A DNA stretch of 64,000 bases from Diatrype stigma. Taxonomy: Eukaryota; Ascomycota; Sordariomycetes; Xylariales; Diatrypaceae. The notes beneath the pieces are model-generated. The model did not search any database. It saw only the letters and a list, made by a program, of their open reading frames with translations, and was not told the DNA's origin. Both the position numbers and the translations under genes were made by a program. The DNA is taken from positions 186,001-250,000 of the forward strand of contig JAKJXP020000051.1 of assembly GCA_022225965.2 (NCBI GenBank). Reading direction: 5' to 3'. Every line of letters starts with the position of its first letter. The first letter of the stretch is position 1. Below, in pieces: positions 22,898-33,391 of the stretch.

Positions 22898-24231
22898 TTC
22901 ATGAGGACGATGCTTGTAGTAACGTTTATGCTAACTATATATCAGAGATATAAGCCAAGGCAGCGGAAAACGATGGCTCCCCTGTCACCTTCTGCCCTGA
23001 GGTTACCACCATAATGTATTCTCGGATGTTTTATATCGGATTGCTTTGGTGGAAGCATTTGGGGTTTCGTCCCCCGTATAAAATACGCCATATAGACTGA
23101 GCATGTTTCGTTCTCGGTAGGTGAAGCTTCGGCCCGCCTTGGAACTAATCGAGATAACCCATGTCATATAAAACTTTAAAGAAGCTTGGTCATTACAAGG
23201 ACTTCTGTTTCAAGAGATTTCTTTTACTATGGTCAGAAGAACATCTAGTAGCGATCGAGACCTAGGTTTTGCAGCTATGCTGGAACTTAGAAAATTCTGC
23301 CAGACTTGGAAGGCAATGAGTTACACTTCGACAAACTGGAATTGTACTTATGAGAAACAGGTAGAGTGAGATCACCCCTATCAAGCATATGCGGTAATCA
23401 CAATCATATAAAAGTAATCATCGCATTTTCCTACTAGAATTGATACCGCATTAGTGGATGTAGAATATGCTCGGAAACGTACAACTCATCCTTGTCCACA
23501 TTTCTCTATTTCTCCCATTATTATATTCGGCTATGGTATTCTCATTGCCCCCCTTCCTTTTCCACCCCGGGATTCTGTAGCCTAAGCAATCTTATTGGAC
23601 TATTAGAGGGGTTGGAAGCCATCCTATGATCCTTCAAAAGACTGTCTCCCGCTTGATGCTGGCCCTCCAGCCACTCGGTAAAGAGGAACATTACGCCAAG
23701 CACGGAACCAGCGCCGTTTATTAGTTAGTTTGTGTGTTAATGTCTACCAGCGTCGTAGCAAGGTGACGTAGGGTGGCTGCTGCATATCTCCTCGCCACTA
23801 AACACCCAGCGTGTCGGGAAGCAATCTACGGCGGTGAGATGATGCAACTATGCTACCCAGATAGTACAGGTCTGCCAGGTGTCCATACGAAGGGATTGTT
23901 CGACCCAGCATATACTTACTTGCAGAGAGCCAATCATGGAGTTAGCCGGAAATTGTGCGATAGCCTTTGTAGGTTTTGGTGATAGTCCGCGTTGCCCACT
24001 CAGACATCACTGTGGAGTGACATCAAAAGGTGTGGACAGCTGACGGGTATCGATCTGAGGTTCGGGCCGTGATCATCTTATAGAACTGGAGGACACCAGG
24101 TTTCATGCATATTTTGACCTGGTCTATAGCAAGTTTATAACAGCCTAAAGAAAGACTAGGGGGTAGACCCAGACTAGGGCGACACAGCTTGAAAAGCGCA
24201 CCCGGTTATATATCAAATTCTTTAGTCTAGC

Positions 24232-24243
24232 CGACGTACGTCG
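24232..24243. repeat. 12-base perfect palindrome CGACGTACGTCG
   Basis: Self-complementary over 12 bases with GC-rich ends. It could be a site for a dimeric regulator, such as a fungal Zn2Cys6 factor that recognises inverted CGG/CGA-type half sites; this is inference only. Confidence 0.6.
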
Positions 24244-24416
24244 CTAGCAGTCTGATAACTACCAGTGCCAGTTGCCTACCAGGTCTAACTTCCAAGGTCC
24301 AGGCACGCTACATAGTACACGTGTTATAGCCTGAAAGAATACGGCGACTATAAAGCTCAGCTGCTCTTGGCATCGTGGGAGCAGGATTCCTTTCTCTCCT
24401 ATTCTCCGAGTACGAT

Positions 24417-24441
24417 CGTGCATTATGCGTGATAATGCACG
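24417..24441. repeat. Inverted repeat, 10-base arms, 5-base loop
   Basis: Arms CGTGCATTAT and ATAATGCACG flank GCGTG. It sits about 710 bases before the BBE oxidase start. Confidence 0.88.
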
Positions 24442-25036
24442 CTTGCGGTAGTAGATGAGGTCACAGGATATAGTAGTGAGTCAGCGGATCCAGGGGTTCT
24501 GCGGTCTTGAGAGGTTCGCTTAAGCTGCCTTAGGTTGATACTACGATGAAGCTTCCGTCCTATCCAGACAAGCCTGTGCTGTAGGTAAGCAGCAACCTAG
24601 CAACAGCCGTGGATCTGGGACTTGTTACTATCATAGCTTTGAAGCCCAATGGCTGCAAGACACTCCTTCGCGCCCCTTCGTCCCCAAGCCTTCACGGGGT
24701 TGGTTATCAATACCCGAAGTAGATGGTGCCACAGACACCGGATCTAAGCATTCTTGTTTGTAGTCTTCCGATCTCAACTTATAGTCGACAGGATCGTGTC
24801 CTGCATCGGGAAGTCTCGCGCACGAATGAAAAATTAGTTAGCTTCCCTGATCCGATACTCCCCGGGTTCACCTATTGCCCATATGGCCTAGACTAGACTG
24901 GAATTGTTCTCGAGATATGTAGGCTCGTACAGATAGCTCACGAACTATACTCATCAGGGCTTTAAACGCCCTCTGACCTGCATAACAACTGTCGGTAGTC
25001 TGTGTGCTAAGCTTTTCGTTGTGCGAAGTGGCCGTC

Positions 25037-25042
25037 TATAAG
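25037..25042 (+). promoter_or_regulatory. Possible TATA element of the BBE-type oxidase gene
   Basis: TATAAG, 107 bases before the ATG at 25149, the only TATA-like string at a plausible distance. Confidence 0.3.
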
Positions 25043-25148
25043 AGGTGAGATAATTCCACGAGAACGTAGGCTTAGCAGTGAAAATCTACGACCGAAGCTC
25101 ATCATCAGTAAAGCTTTCAAACTGGCATTTTCTGTAAGGCTCAAGTGA

Positions 25149-26666
25149 ATGAAGTGCACGTGCAAGCATAAGATGTTCTCTGCCCGAAACGTCGTAGCAT
25201 TGTCGGCTTTCCTCTTCGCAGGACTGGCTTGGGCCGACTCCTGTGATGATATCGAGGCTACTTCTTCCATCGAAGTGTCTCGAGCCCTATCGCTGTCATA
25301 CATCGACGAGCGGAACGACTACTGGTCAACGTCATGCCGAGCACTCAAGCCCACCTGCGTGGTCTTCCCCAAGAGCGCCGAGGAGGTGTCCGTGATCGTA
25401 AAGATCCTCAACAATAACACGGAGCCTTTCGCCACCAAGTCGGGCGGGCATAGTCCCAACAATTATTGGTCGAGCGTTGAAGGGGGGCCGCTCATTTCCA
25501 CCCAGAAGCTCGACCAGGTCACATTGGACCAGGAGACCGGAATCTGCCGGGTTGGTCCAGGCCAGCGGCTAGACAGCATCTCCGCTGCGCTGGACGGCAC
25601 GGGCTGGACGTTCGTGGGTGGCCGCATTGGCAACACCGGCGTGGGTGGCTTGGTCCTTGGCGGAGGACTGTCCTACATGTCGGCACAATACGGATGGTCT
25701 GCTTCGTCCGTCATCGAGTACGAACTTGTCCTGGCCAACGGCACCATCACGACGGCCTCTGCCACCAACAACCCCGATCTGTTCAAATCACTTAAGGGTG
25801 GCGGGAACAACTTTGCCATCGTCGTATCCTATCTCTTACAGACCTATCACCAAGGCGACGTCTTCGGCGGGAACCTGTTCTTCCACCAATCCGACAAGGT
25901 GGCTACCAAACTGCTGAAGGCCGTCAGGGATTTCACCGAGTACAACACCGATGACAAGGCAGCGGTCATCGTGACGGCGGAGCGAGCCCCCATCGATATC
26001 ATCGACTCCTGGATCCTCTTCCTCTTCTACGATGGATCGGACGTCCCCGAGGGCATCTTCAAGAACTTCACGGACGTCGGCCCCTTTCTCGACACGACCA
26101 AGGTGCAGTCGTACGCCGATCTGATGGCCGGGAGCAACTGGGTGGTGCTTCCCGACTCGGTCGTGACGATCGCCACCGAGACCATACCGATACCGTCGGC
26201 GGCCGACGGCGAGGAGATCATGGGAGCCATACACGGCCACTGGAGAAACATGACGGACAAGACCGAGCTCGTGGCGGGCATCGTGGCCTCGGTCGCTTTC
26301 CAGCCCTTCCCGAAGCGCATCGCTCAGGCGGCGTTGGACAAAGGCGGGGACCTCATCGATGTGGACGCGGACGCGGATCGCATGATCATCGAGATGAACT
26401 ATGCCTTTTCTCTCCAGAGCGACTACGACAAGATCGATCAGATCATGCAGGACACGTACGGAGGAGTGCGTGAGAGGGTTCTCGAGTACCAGCAAGAGGC
26501 GAGGTTACCTGACGTATACCTGCCTCTCTTCATGAACTACGCCTTTTTTCGCCAGGATTACTGGGGAAGGCTGAAGCCGGAGAATGCAGCGTTTGCGAAG
26601 ACCGTTGCAGAGCAAGTGGACCCTGATGGATTTTTCCGAAATCGAACAGGGGGGTGGAAACCTTGA
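25149..26666 (+). CDS. Secreted BBE-type FAD-linked oxidoreductase (berberine-bridge-enzyme family)
   Basis: Intronless, 505 residues, a usual length for the family. An N-terminal signal peptide ends at about ...AGLAWA; the second Met (25173, MFSARNVV) gives a more canonical signal. The PCMH-type FAD domain starts at the strand VVFPKSAEEVSVIVKIL and includes K-S-G-G-H101-S, where His101 is the expected covalent flavin attachment residue. The later loop GRIGNTGVGGLVLGGGLSY has Val or Gly where bicovalent members have Cys, so a single covalent bond is likely. The C-terminus DPDGFFRNRTGGWKP matches the BBE C-terminal motif. Members oxidise carbohydrates or secondary metabolites with O2, and the substrate here cannot be told from sequence. 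It is the last gene of the 14-27 kb oxidative group. Confidence 0.94.
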   Translation: MKCTCKHKMFSARNVVALSAFLFAGLAWADSCDDIEATSSIEVSRALSLSYIDERNDYWSTSCRALKPTCVVFPKSAEEVSVIVKILNNNTEPFATKSGGHSPNNYWSSVEGGPLISTQKLDQVTLDQETGICRVGPGQRLDSISAALDGTGWTFVGGRIGNTGVGGLVLGGGLSYMSAQYGWSASSVIEYELVLANGTITTASATNNPDLFKSLKGGGNNFAIVVSYLLQTYHQGDVFGGNLFFHQSDKVATKLLKAVRDFTEYNTDDKAAVIVTAERAPIDIIDSWILFLFYDGSDVPEGIFKNFTDVGPFLDTTKVQSYADLMAGSNWVVLPDSVVTIATETIPIPSAADGEEIMGAIHGHWRNMTDKTELVAGIVASVAFQPFPKRIAQAALDKGGDLIDVDADADRMIIEMNYAFSLQSDYDKIDQIMQDTYGGVRERVLEYQQEARLPDVYLPLFMNYAFFRQDYWGRLKPENAAFAKTVAEQVDPDGFFRNRTGGWKP

Positions 26667-27432
26667 GCTGTCTCTGTGTTGGGGATGCGATCCTGGCAAT
26701 TCCTGGATGATCGTCTAGTAATAAGAACTGATTTCTGATTATTGTTCTCATCGATATCGGTGCCCCATTGATTACTTGAATTATACTTCCTGTTGCTTCA
26801 AGATACATTGGCTATCGGTCCAGTTCATCTTCCAGAATACAAGTCATGCTAGTCCCCCCCCCGTCCCGTGGTTGGGTCATGGAGAATCGTCTTGATCTTA
26901 GCAACCCCCAAGATAGTAGAACGTCTCGAAACAACGTAGTCACTCCAGACTGTACAGCGTACACACGAACCCTCAACGTATTTTACAGCTTACAGACATT
27001 GCTCTGGTATGAAGTGCGAGAATATATTCCGTCGGCCCTGTATACGGCTGTGGATAGCTACACTGAGTTCTATCACGGGACACGTATGACACGTACAACA
27101 CTTGGTTTGGCTCGTCAATGAAACCTCTACAAATGGATCGAATCGCAAAACACAGGCTGTAGTTATAGCATGTCACGAGGAAGTGACACAGTGAGGAACG
27201 AATTTTTTAGTTATAGCATCTAAGCTATGCGTCTTACCGGACCGACCACCCAGGCCAAGCTATCCACGCCCATAAGAAGGACTCTGACCTTGACCCTGAC
27301 CCTGGTCCGGACGCAATGACGGGGGTTTTCCCCTTGCGTTTCAAAGCAAACCCAGTCAACCTCATGCATGCATTACACCAAACAAAGGAGAACTCCGCTC
27401 TGCCTCCTATTTGTGTGCCTGAGCAATCTACC
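26667..27432. other. Intergenic region between convergent BBE oxidase and eIF3c genes
   Basis: 3' ends of both genes. A small direct repeat of TGACC/TTGACC type is present at 27288-27303. No gene is supported. Confidence 0.4.
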
Positions 27433-30213
27433 CTAACCACGGACAGCAGCACCAAGAGCACCGCCGGTGAATTGTGTACCACCGGCCTGTCTTGGCATAC
27501 CGCCTCCTCGGCCACCACCTCCACGTCCCCGCTGTCCGCCACCACGGCCTCCCCGCGCGTTTTGGCCGCCCCTTCGGTCGAAGGCATTAGCAGTGCCCTG
27601 GGTGCGGTGCTCGAGAGTGCGCTCGTTAGTCTCGATGAGCTGGGCAGCCTTGTCGGAGAGCGTGAGGGCGAGGCTCTGCAGCCGTGAGAGCTCGACACCC
27701 TTGCGGAAGATCACAGTGGCGGTGACCTGGTCCAGGGCCGCAGCTAGCTCTTCGTGGCTGATCATCTTGCTGACGAGCGCAGCGACCTTGCGATCCTCGA
27801 GCTCGAACATAGATGACAGGGTAGATACTGCGAGCGTGTCGTAGTACGGCGCATAGGTGAAGAGATACGTGCGCAAGCCCTCCTCCTGGATCTGTTTCGA
27901 GAGCATCGCCTTGATTCCCTCGGTATCGGGCATCAGATCCCAGATCTTGATGCTGTGGACGAAGTGTGTCGACTTCTTCCACTCGCCAGCAGCGAGGGCC
28001 CGCGACGCCTGCATGACATGGTCACGGGTGTTCTCGGGCGGGCCGGTGAAGATTTGCCGCTCATGGTACTCGAGCATACGGCGGTATGTCTTACTAATGA
28101 CCCGCTTCTTGATGTCGGGCGAGGAGCCGGTCTGGGCGAGAAGGGGAATCTCCAGAAGCATGCTGCAAGTCAGGTACACGCACTCGAGAAGCTCCAGGTT
28201 GATGTGCATGTGGAAGGGCAGCTGCCGTTGCTTCTCCAGCCGCTCTTGCTCCGGGGAGACTTGGCTATACCGCTGGATCATGACACCTTGAGCCAGTAAT
28301 TCCTTTTGCCTGCCGCTACCGCATATTTCCTGAAGTGTGTTCTGTGCCTCGTAGACGAGTCCTTTCCGAAATGCGCAGAGGCCGACTTGAACGAGGGTCC
28401 GGTTGTAGAGGATCTGGGTCTGGACGTCGAAGCTGCCGATCGTCTCCTGCAAGTGAGACATAAGCATCATGTCTCGCGCCCGGTAGTATTCATCGTGGAG
28501 AGCCAAGAAATAGATCTGGCAAAGCATGGCTCGGGCACGAATGATGCCCTCGCTATTCTCGAATAGGTACTTGCAGAGGATGTTGAGAAGGCCGGTGGCG
28601 TCGGTGGCTTCGCTGCGAGGTGTGATGACAGACTCGGCGTCAGAGGAGACCGCCTTCCAGGCGTTCTCTTCTAGGATCTTGACGACCTGGGCAGGCTTGA
28701 AGTATACATGCTCGAGTCTGCGCATGACGATTCGGTTCAGGCTGTCCTGGGGAATTTCCAGGGCCTTGTCTTGGCCAAGGAGCTCGTAGTACAGGAGGCC
28801 TCGGAAGATAATGTTGTACAGGGCCCCCTCGTCAGTTAGTCGCTCAATGTATTCTGAGGTGTGGGGGTCAATGGTTTGCAATGACCGGGTGAGCTCATCA
28901 TCCAACCGCTCGACGTAGGACACAATGCTGCCAGGGACCTTGATGTACTTGTCGCCGGGTTGCAGAGTAGGGGCCTTGTCATCATCCTCCCATTCGTCGG
29001 CATTCTCGATGACGATGTGATCGCGATTCGCGTCCAGGACTTCAAAGAGAGTAGACAACTCCTTCTCGGCAGACTTCCAGTGTTCCAGAGGCATGGAGGC
29101 TGCCGTACCAGTGCCGAGATCGAATCTTGCCGAGATGATGGTCAGGAGAACTCGGATGCGCTGGTAGGGGGTAACAGCAACTTCCAACAGCTTCTCCATG
29201 ATGCGGATCTGCTCGACCTGGTCGGTGTTCTTCTTACCACGGCTCTCTAGGATGGCGCGCAGGTGCTTGAAGATGCTCTCGGGCGTGAACAGGAGTGTCC
29301 GGCCGCCCTTGCCAACAGTCGCAAAGCCGTCATCGTCACCCTCCACTGGGCCTTCCGGAACCTCGACTCTGACCTTCTTGGGCTTGGTGGGTTTCTCTTC
29401 TTCTTCGTCGTCAGAGAACAAGAAGTCCATAGGGTCTGCCCTGTACTGTTCGACGGAGGTTTGGTGGTCCTTGATAAGCTTCCTGATCTTCTGTTTGATG
29501 GCATTCAGACCACGAGCGCTTGTGGCGTTCATCTTCTTGGGTGTGACCTTCTGCTTAGATATGGCTTCGTTCATGTGGTCCTCGAGCTCGACGAGAGCCT
29601 TGACGTAGATTTTCGGCACCCGGCCGCGCTCGGCGATCTTGGCGGCATGGCGATTCAGCTTGTCGAATTCTATAGGCGGGCGGATAACAAGGTTAGCATT
29701 TCAGAGCTTCATCGTTTAGTGGATGGGGTGTGTCCGTGTAATTTCCCGTGAAGACCAGGTGTGTCGATATGTACAATAGGTCGGAAGGGGTGGGAAGGGC
29801 GAAGGGCGAAGGGCGAAGGGGCGGAATAATGATAACAGACACAACATACCTGTAGATACAGCACCCCAGTCGTTGATCTTCTGCTTTTTCTCTATAGCGT
29901 CGATGATAGCCTCAAGTTCAGCAACCTGCTTGTCCTTGGCACTCTTTATCGTCTTGGGGGCATCTTCATCGTCGGCGCTGGAATCATCATCTGATGATGC
30001 ATCGCGCAAGAAACGGGAAGCACCCGTTTTCTTTCCCTCGTCGTCGCTATCATCGTCTGACTCATCCTCGTCTTCCTCCTCATCCTCGTCCTCTTCTTCT
30101 TCGGATGACTCTTCTTGATCCTCCTTTTTCTCCTCCTCCTCTCCCGAGTAGAGGCTCTCCTCGTCGGAGCTGCTCTCGGACGAGCTGTCGTCGCCGCGGA
30201 AGAATCGAGACAT
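27433..30213 (-). CDS. NIP1: Eukaryotic translation initiation factor 3 subunit c (eIF3c/NIP1)
   Basis: Exons 30213..29850 and 29669..27433, giving 866 residues, as expected. The intron of 180 nt has a GTATGT donor and TATAG acceptor, phase 1. The N-terminus MSRFFRGDD is followed by a very acidic Ser/Glu/Asp stretch (residues about 8-85), the part that in yeast contacts eIF1 and eIF5. A long helical body follows, with a PCI domain towards the C-terminus (about 600-790), then a Gly/Arg-rich tail ([15 protein letters not shown]) ending [11 protein letters not shown]. It is a core subunit of the eIF3 complex on the 40S ribosome. Assignment rests on the acidic N-terminus, the order of conserved segments and the RGG tail, all typical of fungal NIP1. 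Confidence 0.96.
29794..29820. repeat. 7-base tandem repeat GAAGGGC (nearly 4 copies) inside the eIF3c intron
   Basis: Three full copies and a partial fourth on the plus strand, located within the 29670-29849 intron close to its donor side on the minus strand. Confidence 0.8.
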
Positions 30214-31385
30214 GCTGGTGGATGGCTCTACCGCTGGTCGCTGTGTCTCTGCTGCTGTAGGGCCGACCGGGGGTTACTGGGGGTATTCAGATGGGATGGA
30301 GTATCGTCGCCAAAAGACCACACCAAGGCAATAGTTGGTGCAGTTGTTGGTTTTCACTATATTGGCTAGTTGCGGCGGTTTGGTAACGATGGTTGGTCCA
30401 GCCTTGGTGGTAGGCGTGGGCGTAGGCGAAATCTCTGGAGGGGCAAAAAAGAGGATATGGCAAAATTCCGGGTGGTGAATTCGAAAATTCACTGATTGAA
30501 TTTTTGGTGGCAGATTAGATAGTGAGCGAAAGGAGGGCAGGCAGCTGGAGGTAAGTACATACATGCCTACATACAGCAAGGTCGGTACATGCCCAGGTGT
30601 ATATGCAGGTGGGCGGGCAGGTGGGGGATAAGGGATAAAGTGCTGGCGGGCTGGCGGGCTGGCGGGGTACGAAGGAGATTCGTCTGCTGTCCCCTCAAGC
30701 CCCTATTTCGCATGAGCTAGTCACGGCGGGCGAGAGAGGTAGCTGTAGGTAGGTATGTATTGTATGTATGTATGTATGTATGTATGTATGTATGTATGTA
30801 TGTATGTATGTATGTATGTATGTATGTACCCGTTGGGCCTCGGTACAACACTACCAGGTAGGTACTGCGCATACGAAGTGCATCGCTTAGCAGCTTCAAT
30901 GTTCCAAGTCGAAGGTTCCAACAGGTGCTCGGAATGGACTACTTTGAGGTTTCTAGTAAACTGCCGAATGGTGACTGGTCTATATAGCCAGGCGCATATT
31001 AAACTGCCATGGTATTCTAAGAACCGATTGCTAGATCGACCTTTGCTGACTAGAGTCTGAATCCTATGTTGATAGTTAGAAGGTATAGCGCGGCTGCCTT
31101 CTAGTTTAAGCCCATCGCTTTGATCTGATGGCGCATCTCGATTCCTGTCTGAGGGGCCTTTATTGCCATATTGGAAATAACCGCGTCTTTTCTAAAATGC
31201 ATGGTATATAAGGGGTTTAAGATAAGGGGAAAACATAACACTCGCAGTTCATCAACGTCTCTTAAGCTTAGAAATTTGGAGATGGGATTCTAGCAGCAAC
31301 CCCTGCCCCTATCCCACCCAGAACCACGCCATCACCCTCAGATCACGAATCCCAAAGCACCCTGCCCGCAGTCGTGTGTCCCATC
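30214..31385. other. Intergenic region with a long TGTA microsatellite
   Basis: Contains the eIF3c promoter at its left edge, a GC-rich GGCGGGCT repeat at 30645-30665 and the 68-base microsatellite. The stretch 31060-31290, with TATATAAGGGG at about 31205, could be a promoter-like or long-terminal-repeat-like relic. No gene is supported. Confidence 0.4.
30761..30828. repeat. Microsatellite (TGTA)17
   Basis: 68 bases of uninterrupted tetranucleotide repeat; the longest perfect microsatellite in the window. It will be polymorphic between strains. Confidence 0.97.
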
Positions 31386-31925
31386 TCAGCTTTCTAGGTC
31401 GTACCAGTTTGGGTCGTCTTTTGCTCTCCAAGGCTTGATTTCTTTTGGGTCAGCCTCACGGCTCTTTTTGGCCTGGTTCAGGGCCTTCTTGCTCTCCTCG
31501 CTATTGTAAAGCTTGCCAAAATCCTTGATTTCGTTGCTAGCATCCTGTACTGATTTCATGAAGCACTGGAAGACCTCTTCCGCTATGGAATTGTTAGTAG
31601 TTGAACTAGTTATGTTATGGTGTTCCCAGTGAGGGAATACAGGAACTTCCTCACGAGTTTGTTTTGTGGTCACGGATTCCAACATTCGTGGAATAGTTGT
31701 TCTCAGTTCGCGGCACTATAGGAATGACCACCAAAGTCAGCCAACTCCCCATGACACAAGCGTTGTTCGGGAGAACCATGAGGGCCTGATGAACAAAACC
31801 ACCCGGAAGTTCATTCATACTTTGATATGAAGTAGCTTCAGTTGCTTCAAGGCCTGTTGAATCTCCTCCTCGTCCTTGTTCTCCTTGGACTTGGGTTGCA
31901 TGCCTGAAGCACCGGAGCCTGACAT
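31386..31925 (-). CDS. Small conserved protein of unknown function (120 aa)
   Basis: Exons 31925..31821, 31715..31655 and 31582..31386. Introns use GTATGA..CTATAG and GTGAGG..CCATAG, the second with a perfect CTACTAACA branch site, and all phases close. The product is a charged helical protein with the core LKQLKLLHIK-CRELRTTIPRML, then EEVFQCFMKSVQDASNEI, a KKSREADPK patch and an ending PWRAKDDPNWYDLES. This arrangement (heptad-like leucines, LRTTIPRML) reminds me of small fungal Mediator-type subunits, but I cannot name it. Upstream it opens with a Gly/Ser and Lys/Glu-rich leader. It stands between eIF3c and the FAR1-like gene on the minus strand. Confidence 0.75.
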
Positions 31926-32482
31926 CTTGCTCCGTTCACTAGTGGACAGGCACTTTTATTCTCTTTGAGGTGTCTGGACAATAGCGTACTAGAGATAGAT
32001 CAGTCATAAGAACAGGTTGGTTACGGCTTCAGGAGCATAGCTTACTTCCATATTCAGATGGAAAGGAGATCCATCAGTGCACCTACATACGTATCAAGGG
32101 CAGACGTGTACCATTATCCAAGTATGAATTGCACGAGGCGGAGGTTGTGATATGCAAAGTACATGCATACGTACCTACATACACCTACTGTACACTGCAG
32201 CTATGGAACCTTGGAAGTACCCGTGGACCCGACCCGTGATTTGTATTTAACCCCCACCTGCACCCAGCTGAAACGCTCTTGTTCACCACCTGTGCAGCTG
32301 CCATCAACCCCCGGGGCCCTGGAGCTGCCCAGGTGCAGGCTGCAGGGCAGGTGGGCCTCGACGCCCGGATCGGAAAAAGAAGATTGCCCCTGTTCTGGTG
32401 CCTGTACCTAGGTACTTCCAGGTTCGTACCTAAACCTAGGCTGTCCCCAGCCCTGCCCCCAGCCCTGCAGGTGTCGATGCCC

Positions 32483-32530
32483 CCGTCGCCCCGTCGCCCC
32501 GTCGCCCTGTCGCCCTGCCGCCCTGCCGCC
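32483..32530. repeat. 8-base tandem array (CCGTCGCC/CTGCCGCC) x6
   Basis: Six adjacent copies: three CCGTCGCC, one CTGTCGCC, two CTGCCGCC, showing stepwise drift along the array. Confidence 0.9.
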
Positions 32531-32842
32531 TAGTTCCATAGCACCTAGGCAGTCAGACCGTGTAAATTCCTCCCTCCGAATTCTTCTCACACTTCCTCAC
32601 AGTCCGTCTCGCCCGAGAAAAACACGTCCTGCTGCTGCCAGGAAAAGCCCGACATCCAAGGTGACAAGGTGCAAGGCAACACGCGCTGGTTCATCAACAC
32701 AGTGGGAAACCTCCGTCCACGACGCAGTCCTCCATCTTCTAATCCCATAATTTGCCTTATTAATTTAATACCGACGCCATCCCGACCATACAGTCGACGG
32801 TCCCTACGATACGGTGCGGTCCATCATCCATACCACTGCTAC

Positions 32843-32874
32843 CACGGCTCCAGAGCTCCACGGCTCCAGAGCTC
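32843..32874. repeat. 16-base direct tandem duplication
   Basis: CACGGCTCCAGAGCTC is repeated exactly without spacer. Confidence 0.9.
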
Positions 32875-33391
32875 CCGCTGCTTACCCCGGCGCCACGTGA
32901 ATCCGTGAATCGCAACGCCCGCAAACCACATTTGGTGATCCGTCTCAACTTCTCACAGTACGACCAGACAACGGCACACTCAGTCACTCATTCACTCTTG
33001 CACTTGTACTCGATCTCCAATTCGCCTTCCACTATATTCACACTCACTCCTACCGCCTTCCTTTTGTCCGACTTTTTTTATTTTATCTTTAATTTATTAT
33101 TACTTGTTTTAATATAATCTCTTCTAGTTCTTCTTTTTTCCTATTCGATCGCCTCGCCTCGCTGTCCTCAGCCGACCGACCGGCCACCCACACACCCACC
33201 CGCGCCGTCTTTCAACAACCGCCACCATTTCACTCCCAACGCTCCCCCCGCAGACTCCCCACCACCCCGCCGTCGCCGGCCTTCCCAACGGCACCAGTCC
33301 GGCATTGAACAATACGCCGCGACTGAGCGCGCTCGGTGGTGGTGGAGCTGGCGGAGGTGGTGGTGGCGGAGGGGGTCCGCCTCAACAGATC

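Larger units (their letters stand above)
22688..25148. other. 2.5 kb gene-free region with several palindromes
   Basis: No supportable coding sequence. Three palindromic elements are seen: 22869-22897, 24232-24243 and 24417-24441. Parts (23020-23560) are AT-rich, which fits a degraded repeat, but no transposon ends or domains could be recognised. Confidence 0.5.
31926..33391. other. Intergenic/5' leader region with tandem repeats before the FAR1-like gene
   Basis: No ATG start with coding potential was seen between about 32480 and 33391 on the plus strand. It includes a 16-base direct duplication (32843-32874), an 8-base repeat array (32483-32530), and a pyrimidine-rich tract at 33055-33127 ending TCTTCTAG that looks like a splice acceptor, so the downstream gene may have an upstream non-coding or coding exon. 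Confidence 0.5.

Noticed and set aside
23773..23982. 69-residue frame upstream of the BBE oxidase
   Set aside because: No domain, no splice continuation and no signal peptide.
25836..26495. 219-residue minus-strand frame over the BBE oxidase
   Set aside because: A mirror of the GC-biased third positions in the real gene; no known motifs.
27242..27325. Possible extra C-terminal exon of eIF3c (Gly/Gln-rich stretch ending in Tyr-Gly-Arg-Gly)
   Set aside because: No donor/acceptor pair gives a matching phase with the preceding exon, and the existing C-terminus [11 protein letters not shown] is already plausible.
30761..30828. CRISPR-like regular repeat
   Set aside because: A tetranucleotide microsatellite without spacers, and the organism is eukaryotic.
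31190..31290. Possible solo LTR with TATATAAG string
   Set aside because: No matching inverted TG..CA ends or target-site duplication could be found.
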